A DNA stretch of 64,000 bases, taken from positions 434,001 through 498,000 of the forward strand of contig JAMWFC010000032.1 of the NCBI GenBank assembly GCA_027475525.1. Reading direction: 5' to 3'. How positions within the stretch are numbered: position 1 is the first letter of the stretch; the number at the start of each line of letters is the position of its first letter. The position numbers and the translations under genes were made by a program. This DNA is from Macrolepiota albuminosa. Lineage: Eukaryota; Basidiomycota; Agaricomycetes; Agaricales; Agaricaceae. A model generated the notes under the pieces. It was not told where the DNA came from. It made no database searches and saw only the letters and a program-made list of their open reading frames with translations. This document shows, one piece after another, positions 56,361 through 64,000 of the stretch.

Positions 56361-59303
56361 ATGGCCTATTGGGGGCCGCAAAAGAATGATCAGAGCCGGC
56401 AAGGCTCTAGTGGAGGGGGGAGACCCCCGAATACGTCATCCCAGTTTTCCCATTTTCAGAGGCAGCCGCCATATCCGGCGGCGAGTCAGTTGCAGTCAGC
56501 GGGCGTGGCCTATCCGGGCCGCAAGGAGCCGCTCCCCTACCAAACACCCCTCCACTCGCAAGAGATGGAGATCGATGATGATGGGCGCTATGGGCGCCCG
56601 GAGGATAGCTTGCGTCGAGAACGGTACTATCAGGAACCGTCTTCACGCTCGTCTGCGTCGTATCCGACGTATGCGGGTGTGGTGACGGGGCCGCCGTCAG
56701 TTCCATGGGCTCATCGGCCTGCAGCAGAGTTGTATGAGGAGCCTGCGCCACAAGCGCAGAGTGTAGCTGGGGCAGATGTGTTGTTGGGCAGACTGGAAGC
56801 AGCGGGACAGCCAGTCCCTGCAACTGCGTCCTTTCTGCAGGACAGCTTGGCCGTAATAGTAATGGAGGGACTGCTCGACCAGATCAAGCTGATGAAGAGG
56901 CAGCGCATCGCAGCGCTGGAGCAGATCGACCGCGCGTCTAAGCGCAAAATCGCCACGAGTGAGGAATCGACCGCTGAGGTCAAGAGGGCGAGATATCAGC
57001 CCAGTCGACCGGTCGCTCCTCCACAGGCAAGGATGCCGTCGGAAGCGCAATTCGCGTGCCAGGAGCAGCCTCCTCAGCCCGTGGCTTCGTCATCGCGGCT
57101 ACCCGAGTCGGGCCCGCAGGCCTCGTCAGAGTCGCTGGCTGCCGTCAGTGAACCCTTGGCAGGTCTGTCCTTGGGTCAGCGGGAACCCGCATCATCTCGG
57201 GCCCCACCCAGGGGGTCCAAACCCGTCGCTGTGGCGCCAAGAGCGCCCGTTACTGTTACTCCTTGTGCTGGGCCTGGAGGGAATACTCTGGCGCGAAATG
57301 CGCCTGCCCCTCCGGTGGCTCAGCCACAACCAGAACCGTCTGCCCTGACCAAGTCGGGGCCGTCTCGTCAGCGTCGCGGCCGCAAGCCGCCCCTCGATGC
57401 CTCCAAATTGGAGGTTATACTCTTTCCTGCTGGCATTCCCGCACGAGCGGGAGAAGTCCAGATGTTGTTCATGTTGCCGGTGTTTGTACCGGCCCCTCCA
57501 GCAAAGTATCCCATGGTCGTCTTGACCCCAGACCCCCGTACGCCAGAGCAGTATGATGGTCTGGTGGCGACCTCGAGGGGGAAGACTAGGCCTGATAAAG
57601 GCAAAAAACTGGTACCATCCCTGTCCGACGAGAGCGACTATGGAGAGTCGAGCTCAGAGCAGGAGGAGGACGGGGAGGAGGGGGAATCGGCCGCAGACCG
57701 ATTCCAACAAGTAGCGCGCAATAAGCGCATCACAAAGAAGAAGGCGATTCACGCCAAGGAACTAAAGGCCCAGAAGTCGAGGGCCGAGGACGAATGTTCG
57801 GGGAGGATCCCCGATGGCTTGGGGGTGAAGGTGTGGGGTCCGCTCGATGTCGAGCGAATGAACTCGTGCTTTAGAGGAGCACTCAGCCATTGCACCTATT
57901 ATTCGTATGCCACGAATACGGTGTTGATGGGAGCTGACGCCAATAGAGCGGCGTCATATGAATATTCCTCTGGCCAGCCTGCCCACATCCCGGGCACGAT
58001 TGTATACAAGCACGCCCCACGCGGTCTTCCCCGCACCCCTCTAGAGCTGGACCGGCTCTACAAGTATTATGCTAATGTGCACGTCCCGCGGCGCGACAGA
58101 ATCGTCGCCTATATGTTGATCACAGAGCTCCAGATGTTCGCGCAGCGAACAGTGGAGGCTCTGCATGATCGAACCATGCAGCTCCTGATGAAGGAGCCTC
58201 GGTATCAAGAACTCGTCAACCCGATGCAGGGCCCTGACGACCTCGCTCTTGTCGAGCAACGACACATTCCGGGGCGCTTTTTGCGCACAAAAGATGATGG
58301 CACCACGGCGTTGCGCGTAATGCGCGCTCAGGATCCAGCCACACCGTTCGACCTTGACCAACTAGCGCAGTACGCGCTGGTCTTTGGCCGACCTGGGCTG
58401 GAGAATACCTATCAAGGTATTGCCGTGGATCATGCCTACCGCATGCACTGGCGGACCCTCTTTGGGTTCGCCTTATGTCGAGCATTGTGCGCTAACAGCG
58501 CAGCCAAGCCGGTGATCGTACGGCGCATGACCCTCGTCGTGGCCCGACCAGGGCTGTATCGAGAGGCGATTGCCTCGTATGACGCCATGTTCCCCGAGCA
58601 GCCATTTGAGCCCCAACGTGGGCCGCAGCTCGAAATTCACCAAGTTCACGTGCCCGACGACCATGCACGGAACTTCTCCGACGACGACGCGTTACGCGTC
58701 CTTTTACACAACCGGATTCCGCTGGAATGGGTGGACCACGCGTACACGTACGGCGTAGTCTTCCTGGAACAGCAGTTCCATTCCCCCACGATGTCTATGG
58801 ACATCTTTAAGCAGGTCGACGACGAGCGCATGGAGCGCCTCTCCAAGTATGGCACCCCCACCGCAATCCCGCAATGGGATGGATGGCGGGAGATGACTGA
58901 AGACGATCACTATCGTCTGATGTTCAAGCACCACGAGGAGAGCAAGCTCCCGGAAAATCCTGAGGCCAACGGCCTCTATTACTTGATTGGCATGGACCCG
59001 AATCGGGTCAACCTCCTAAAACGCTTGGCAGCGCATGACCTGCCCGCAGCGGACATGGACCCAGGCCGGGTCAATCTCCTGCCACGCACGGCAGAGCAGG
59101 GTACGCTTACCACCACCGCTTCAGCGATTAACGTCGCACTAACAGAGCCTATGGTGGTAGACACGCCTGCAGCCGAGGGGCCTATAACCCCACCGAGGAC
59201 GGAATCGGCGCCTCCCCCTCCCGCGATTAACGTCGCACTGGAGGAGGAGGCAATGGTGACTGAGACAGGCGCTGTTGCGGGAGCATCGTCATCCGGGTCC
59301 TAG
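56361..59303 (+). CDS. ORF3 of element B-plus, 980 aa, unknown function
   Basis: Intact from ATG 56361 (225 bp after pol) to TAG. Residues 1-135 are Gly/Pro/Gln/Tyr-rich and look disordered. About 138-200 form a hydrophobic then basic helix region (LLGRLEAAGQ, MKRQRIAALEQIDRASKRK). About 200-475 are Pro/Ser-rich with an acidic patch (SDESDYGESSSEQEEDGEEGES) and a basic helix (NKRITKKKAIHAKELKAQK). About 480-870 look like one folded domain (GRIPDGLGVKVWGPLD, CFRGALSHCTYY, GRPGLENTYQGIAVDHAYRMHWRTLFGFALCRALC, PQWDGWREMTEDDHYRLMF). The remainder is a Thr/Pro-rich tail. It has no signal peptide, membrane segment or envelope-like cleavage site, so it is not an obvious env. The same ORF exists in B-minus. 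It might be a nucleic-acid-binding or particle-associated protein; this is a guess. Confidence 0.85.
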   Translation: MAYWGPQKNDQSRQGSSGGGRPPNTSSQFSHFQRQPPYPAASQLQSAGVAYPGRKEPLPYQTPLHSQEMEIDDDGRYGRPEDSLRRERYYQEPSSRSSASYPTYAGVVTGPPSVPWAHRPAAELYEEPAPQAQSVAGADVLLGRLEAAGQPVPATASFLQDSLAVIVMEGLLDQIKLMKRQRIAALEQIDRASKRKIATSEESTAEVKRARYQPSRPVAPPQARMPSEAQFACQEQPPQPVASSSRLPESGPQASSESLAAVSEPLAGLSLGQREPASSRAPPRGSKPVAVAPRAPVTVTPCAGPGGNTLARNAPAPPVAQPQPEPSALTKSGPSRQRRGRKPPLDASKLEVILFPAGIPARAGEVQMLFMLPVFVPAPPAKYPMVVLTPDPRTPEQYDGLVATSRGKTRPDKGKKLVPSLSDESDYGESSSEQEEDGEEGESAADRFQQVARNKRITKKKAIHAKELKAQKSRAEDECSGRIPDGLGVKVWGPLDVERMNSCFRGALSHCTYYSYATNTVLMGADANRAASYEYSSGQPAHIPGTIVYKHAPRGLPRTPLELDRLYKYYANVHVPRRDRIVAYMLITELQMFAQRTVEALHDRTMQLLMKEPRYQELVNPMQGPDDLALVEQRHIPGRFLRTKDDGTTALRVMRAQDPATPFDLDQLAQYALVFGRPGLENTYQGIAVDHAYRMHWRTLFGFALCRALCANSAAKPVIVRRMTLVVARPGLYREAIASYDAMFPEQPFEPQRGPQLEIHQVHVPDDHARNFSDDDALRVLLHNRIPLEWVDHAYTYGVVFLEQQFHSPTMSMDIFKQVDDERMERLSKYGTPTAIPQWDGWREMTEDDHYRLMFKHHEESKLPENPEANGLYYLIGMDPNRVNLLKRLAAHDLPAADMDPGRVNLLPRTAEQGTLTTTASAINVALTEPMVVDTPAAEGPITPPRTESAPPPPAINVALEEEAMVTETGAVAGASSSGS

Positions 59304-59691
59304 ACCCTTGTATACAAAATTTTGTATGTACCTCTGAGTATTTAACTCGAGCCATTTCAGCTGATACGCACTTTAGAGTCGCGTGTAGATACAGCGGACC
59401 CAGAGGAGGGGTCACTCTTTTTGTTTTTTTTTATACTTTTATTATATACACCATTTGCTTCTACTGCTGGCGTCCCCTGCGCCTGTGTCTGATAAGGACT
59501 GCTGTCTCTTGTGTCCGGCCGACACATCCTCAGTGCGCATGAGTACTAACGCCTTCCAGCCACGCAACATGCGTGCATTCATCCGTTGTTGCACTACCGT
59601 GCATCATTCATTGTTGTTGCACTACCGTGCATCTTTCATCTCGCTCTACCTCCCTTTCTCAAGACCGAGTATTCGGTCTCATTGGGGGGTA
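59304..59691 (+). other. 3' untranslated part of B-plus with polypurine tract
   Basis: Non-coding. It has a perfect palindrome TACAAAATTTTGTA near 59314, a 28-bp imperfect tandem repeat around 59583-59637 (GTTGCACTACCGTGCATC), and ends in GGGGGGTA (59684-59691), the tract just before the LTR. Confidence 0.6.
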
Positions 59692-59867
59692 TGTAACGGG
59701 GTCATCCGTATTACCATCAGCGTCAACGACGCTATAATCAATTAGTAGAGTATTACGTAAGCCAACATCTTGTTTTTGCACTAAGTACTAGTCAAATCCG
59801 ATATTGCGGTCTGATTTAGCACTGTGTGAAATACACAGATAGTTCTGACTAGTAACCCCAGGTTACA
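59692..59867 (+). repeat. B-type 3' LTR of B-plus
   Basis: 176 bp, differing from the 5' LTR at three positions (ACATAAG/ACGTAAG, TTTTCGC/TTTTTGC, TCTAACT/TCTGACT). Two of the three are CpG transitions. Confidence 0.92.
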
Positions 59868-60183
59868 GAGTGTTTCGATATGCATAAAGTGAACATACCT
59901 CTAGTCAAGCATGAAAATATTGGCCTTGACTATGCCCAGATCTACTTGATGAGGTATCATTACGTTGCTGCACTGCGCATAACATTGAGCAAGTTTGAAC
60001 GTCAAGAACACTTCACGTACCAAATCCTTTCCACATGAAGTGAAATCAGGCTCATTAGGCTTGCAGTGTACTATATGTTTGGCGACAATGAGCTTTGCAT
60101 TCTACTTGACCTCTTTCAAAGCATCTGAGTAAGTCCAAACTTCATCAAGCCGCTGATTTTCATGAGTATGGAATGCAGCAACA

Positions 60184-60337
60184 AGAATTCCTCGTCCATC
60201 GAAAGCTTTCGTTGTGAGATGGGTCCGTTTGTCACGATGCGTATAGCTCCTGACTCAAGGAGAATTCCTCGTCCATCGAAAGCTTTCGTTGTGAGATGGG
60301 TCCGTTTGTCACGATGCGTATAGCTCCTGACTCAAGG
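60184..60337. repeat. 77-bp tandem duplication 6
   Basis: 60184-60260 is repeated exactly at 60261-60337. Confidence 0.92.
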
Positions 60338-60913
60338 TCAATAAACAAGCAAACCAAGAGGTCAAAACATACAGAAAAACGAGATGAGCAGGTCTAATAT
60401 GATACAGCACATCTGAATACCTCTCTGTCACCTGGAGAATCCCCTGACAAGACATGGTGCGCATCTTGATTCCAGAGGGGCGGTGGGAGGATGTGTGAGG
60501 GTGCCACAATAGGATATCGCGGTAGTGCTCCATGTGGTAGTAAATTGAGGATGAAAGAACGTGTTAGGTGTCTTTGAATGTATGTCTTGCTAGTGCAAAC
60601 AACAAAACCTCAGTCCGTAACAGCATTTGAAAATGCTGAAGTCCATAACATCATTATATGAGCATCCCGGGAGCACTCTAGATTATGGCTCGTCGATGCA
60701 CAACAGCCGCTTAAACAGCAAATGTCTTGCTGGTAAGGGTCATAGCATGCCAAGTTGTCTCTGCCATCATACTTAGAGGGAGGAGCACCACGAAGGGACA
60801 CACAAGGGAGCGGAGAAGGACATAAAGGAAAAAATAGTGGGACAACGTAGAGAAGCTCGGATTGGAGAAGACATCAAATTGAGTAGTACGTGCCTTGGTT
60901 TTGAGGAACGAAG

Positions 60914-61067
60914 CATATAAATACCTCTGCTTAGGCGAGGAGATACTTGGAATCATGATGTCAATGATACGGTGGTGGCAACCTGTATTTCATATAAATA
61001 CCTCTGCTTAGGCGAGGAGATACTTGGAATCATGATGTCAATGATACGGTGGTGGCAACCTGTATTT
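60914..61067. repeat. 77-bp tandem duplication 7
   Basis: 60914-60990 is repeated exactly at 60991-61067. Confidence 0.92.
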
Positions 61068-61626
61068 GTCATGAACACATCAATAAGGGATATAGAAACA
61101 GTGACGGCAAATGACCACAAGAAAATGCATACGATTCGGAGTAGAGTCTGAAGTAAGTAGTATGGGAATCCAAATCACTGTCGGAAGAGTCTGAATAAGA
61201 ATATTTAAATTTGAGCATAGCCCGTTGTTGCTCCATGTTAAGCTGTGGCACATTAATAATTGGTCATAATGACGGCTTGTTGCATGGCAGACTGTTGAAA
61301 TTAGTAATTGCCATAATCTAGTAAATCAATGATTTGTTGTCATATATCTATTGCACTGGATAACAGACCTCTCAAATGACAATAGGTGTTCATTAGATAG
61401 TGGCGATATGCCGAATCTTTCGGGGTATCTCAGCCCTGGTATTCAGGGATCGCTCTCCACAGAAGGCAGCCAAGGAAATAACTCATAATGCATGTGTCTG
61501 CTCCAATATATAATTTTCACGTGGTGGCTATTGTCTGTGATCTAATATCATGTCCTGTTGTGCCTGTACCAGGCAGGACATAGAAAGACTCACAATTAGT
61601 CATCAAAATAGGCCCATTTTTCAGAG

Positions 61627-61780
61627 ACCGCTGGATCTATGGGTCGACTGGACATCCAATACATCTGGCAAGGAAAGAACGTCAGCCAAATAAAACATTG
61701 TTTACCGCTGGATCTATGGGTCGACTGGACATCCAATACATCTGGCAAGGAAAGAACGTCAGCCAAATAAAACATTGTTT
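61627..61780. repeat. 77-bp tandem duplication 8
   Basis: 61627-61703 is repeated exactly at 61704-61780. Confidence 0.92.
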
Positions 61781-61889
61781 AATTGGAACATTACGGACCG
61801 AGTGGGTGTAGAGAATGTGTTAAAACAGACTCAACCGTGGCTACATTCTGGTGCATGTAGATATCAAATATTAACATAGTAAAGCTAGA

Positions 61890-62280
61890 GAACAAATGAC
61901 GTTAAAAAGGGAAGACCCTATTCCCACACATATATGTAACCGTACTAGTATCACATGATGTTAAAAATTGAAGACATTATTCCCACACATCTCTGTAACC
62001 ACGTAGTATGGTAGTAAGTATCACATGACATTAAAAAGTGAAGACATTATTCCCACGCATCTCTGTAACTGTACAGACAAACAGTAGTATCACATGACGT
62101 TAAAAAGTGAAGACATTACTCCCACATGTACATAGTCTACTGCTGACTAAGTAACCATACAGACAAACGGTAGTATCACATGACGTTAAAAATCGAAGAC
62201 ATTATTCCCATGCTTACCTGAAGGAAGTAATAAGAAACAAACACAGTCACATGACAGCAAAAATCAAAGACATTTTCCCA
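61890..62280. repeat. Tandem repeat field, units of about 55-85 bp
   Basis: Six imperfect units, each with TCACATGAC, then TTAAAAA, GAAGACATTATTCCCA and often CATCTCTGTAAC. Unit length varies because the part after CCCA differs. It probably belongs to the LTR or upstream region of the Gypsy element whose gag starts at about 62.96 kb. Confidence 0.7.
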
Positions 62281-62954
62281 CACATAGTCCACTGCACAGA
62301 AAAACCTTGATCTATTCTAGATCTCGGAACAGTAGTCTACTTCTGCCTCTATACTCATCTGTCTATCTCATACAGCTTGCTCAATCTACTTTCTTCTTTT
62401 CACAAGTCTCCCAGTTCACTAAGTCTCACTTTGATCTTCTCCTCCATTTTCTGGTCTCAGTCTCTTCTCCAATCACTTCTTCATTGTCTCTCTGCCTTAC
62501 CTGGCTCCATCTCCCTTTGCTGTATCTCAGGCTTAGCTTGGACTTCTGCTCCTTCACCTCTTCCAATTCTGGCACCTTGCATACTCTCTAGAGCATTCTC
62601 ACACCTCACCCAAAACTCCAGATCTCACCCCATCATTGCCTGGAGATACTTCATAAACTTCAAGTCCATCTAGTAAGAACCTGCTTGCCATGGAAGTTCC
62701 TGTCATCAGCAGAACCTGACATATTATCAAAACTCTCCCTTACCATGTTCTCAATATCTACATACACTACTGTCTACCACCCTGCAGGCTACCAGACTGA
62801 CACCTACAGTTGCCTAATATCTGAACAATACAATTACAGTATCTCCCAACCCCTATACCTGCCCCCAATATCCAAGATCTACCTGGCACCCCACCTTTTG
62901 GCTTGCCCTCGAGCTCACTCAGTATCCAACACCTTCCACTCCTGGGCACATGCC
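62281..62954. other. Pyrimidine-rich leader before a Gypsy gag
   Basis: A long stretch rich in CTC/TCT, typical of R/U5 and leader sequence of fungal LTR elements. LTR borders cannot be set because the second LTR lies outside the window. Confidence 0.35.
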
Positions 62955-64000
62955 ATGGAAAACCCACCCCCAAGACCCTCTCTGGCAGCCAACTGGGATG
63001 ACCCCCAGGGGGACACCCTATATCAACAAACCCCAGAAACCCTGACCCCCTGCTAGCAACCTGGGTAACCCACCCCCCAAATTCTCCCATAACTGCCTCC
63101 CTCACATGGAACCAAGACCTCCTTGGGCCTGAGAAGGACCCCTGAGGCCCCATGGCACTGCCTAACTGCAGTATGGACCAGGACTGGCTCACTCCCCCTA
63201 TGAGCCAGTTCCACTTCAGGCCCCTCCCAAGCAAGGACTCCCTCGGCCTCCAGGACAACAACTCCTCCAGACCACCAAACCAACCCCTCTTCAACCCCTT
63301 TCCACAGAGCACCCCCCCACCTGCTCACAAACCCTATGGGCCTGGCAGCTCTCCTCTATCCCCATGAGGAGAACCCCTCCTCAGTGGATGCTGAGACCAC
63401 TCTCTAGGGGTTACAGAAGACCTCTGAAAGGTGGGCCACCTGACAGGGAACCCCTGGGAGGATGGGGCCCTATCACGGATGCCTTCCTGCCTCAATAGAG
63501 GGGAGGGAACTATTACTACTACTACTACAATGCTGCTCTGCCCCCCCAAAACCCGATCCTCCAGGATGACACCTGGGATGCCCTCCCCCAGGAAGGTAAG
63601 TTGGACATCCAGAAGCCTAAACCCTTCCATGAACATGACCCCAAAAAATGGCAGACCTTCCTCATGCAGTGCCTCAACATGTTCCAGGCCAAACCTGTCA
63701 TGTTTCAGGCCAAACCTATCATGTTCCAACTCAAGAGCTCCTGAGTGGCATTTGCTGCCTTGTACCTGCAGGGCCTAGCCTTTGATTACTAACACTGCCC
63801 TTCTCTGGTTCAACTCCAACAACCCTGTCCTGTTGCAATAGCCAGCCTTCATACAAGAGTTTTTGAGCTGGTTCAGTATCTTTGACACTATCACAGAGGC
63901 TGAGGACAACCTCTTCAACCTCCAGATGAGGTCCAAGAAATGCTTTGCCACTGATACAACGCTGTACCAGCAGTCAGGGACACAACATGCACCAGAAGTC
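62955..64000 (+). pseudogene. Gag of another Ty3/Gypsy element, degenerate, runs off the right edge
   Basis: An ATG at 62955 opens a Pro-rich N-terminal part that is soon broken by stops. From about 63565 the gag core is readable across frames (WDALPQE, KPKPFHEHDPKKWQTFLMQCLNMFQ, VAFAALYLQGLAFDY, EAEDNLFNLQMRSKK). This matches the common basidiomycete retrotransposon gag domain and differs from the gags of A, B and C. A short direct repeat (CAGGCCAAACCT) at 63685-63715 lengthens the core. The copy is not functional as written. Confidence 0.65.

Larger units (their letters stand above)
48368..59867 (+). mobile_element. Ty3/Gypsy chromovirus B, plus-strand copy (nearly intact, 11.5 kb)
   Basis: It is bounded by 176-bp LTRs at 48368-48543 and 59692-59867, which differ at three positions, all transitions. 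Order: leader, gag-protease, spacer ORF, pol with chromodomain, then ORF3 of 980 codons. From 48655 to 56135 a single frame is followed, apart from a 77-bp tandem duplication. The stops in that frame are two TGA codons shared with B-minus and one private TAG at 55263. Flanks (ACCGAC before, GAGTGT after) do not form a target-site duplication. Confidence 0.92.
59868..61885. other. Non-genic DNA with three 77-bp tandem duplications
   Basis: About 2 kb without a supported gene. Minus-strand pieces such as 61251-61069 (FKYSYSDSSDSDLD) and 60801-60610 could be remnants of a coding sequence but share no motif I know. The stretch does not continue the element C ORF3 interrupted at 48367. Confidence 0.45.

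Noticed and set aside
56361..59303. ORF3 of element B as an env gene
   Set aside because: No signal peptide, membrane helix, furin-like site or Cys-rich ectodomain is visible, so only the position is env-like.
59314..59327. Palindrome TACAAAATTTTGTA after ORF3 as a terminator or att site
   Set aside because: Fourteen bases of AT-rich palindrome are expected by chance in this context, and there is no supporting partner site.
15548..62280. Direct repeats as a possible CRISPR-like array
   Set aside because: The repeats are LTRs, single tandem duplications or enhancer-like units. There is no regular repeat-spacer pattern, and the DNA is eukaryotic.

Overview
The window is fungal nuclear DNA, most probably from an Agaricomycete (Basidiomycota). 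The host genes have many introns of about 45-60 bp. Their products are a 16-exon MTO1/GidA orthologue, a SigF-like NTF2-like membrane protein and a GPI-anchored Cys-rich wall protein. The retroelement families are typical of TE-rich basidiomycetes. This placement is an inference from gene structure and protein style, not from a search.

Layout. From 1 to about 14.4 kb is gene-dense host DNA: a partial exon at the left edge, a GPI protein (2.2-3.1 kb), a 669-aa unknown (3.4-5.7 kb), a disordered 821-aa protein on the minus strand (6.2-8.7 kb), a divergent NTF2-like protein (9.5-10.4 kb) and MTO1 (11.6-14.4 kb). At 14.9-15.4 kb lies a small coiled-coil plus PD-(D/E)XK-like ORF. From about 15.4 to 59.9 kb is a nested block of Ty3/Gypsy elements. 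From 59.9 to 64 kb is non-genic or degenerate DNA, a tandem-repeat field, and the gag start of another Gypsy element that leaves the window.

The nest has three families, named here A, B and C. C is an old chromovirus. A piece of its gag ends at 15547 and resumes at 41333, because element A1 (5' LTR 15548-16695; 3' LTR start with its polypurine tract at 28826) landed inside it. B-minus (28871-40204) then landed in the 3' LTR of A1. C pol ends at 46385, a complete A-type LTR sits at 46501-47572, and a piece of C ORF3 follows until B-plus (48368-59867) cuts it. B is an 11.5-kb chromovirus with only 176-bp LTRs. It has gag-protease, a 144-aa spacer ORF, pol with a C-terminal chromodomain, and a 980-aa third ORF of unknown function after pol. 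ORF3 is present in both B copies, and its N-terminal part is recognisable in C.

Main points for a second look: (1) ORF3, with a conserved 3' splice-site-like tract just before it; (2) a conserved in-frame UGA between protease and RT in the UGA-CUA context known to favour readthrough in fungi; (3) an antisense Zn-cluster-like gene inside A1; (4) nonsense decay mostly by CGA to TGA changes; (5) eight tandem duplications all with a period of exactly 77 bp, which look like unmerged k-mer overlaps of a short-read assembly. If so, the only frameshift in B-plus gag is not real and the repeat joints should be treated with caution.
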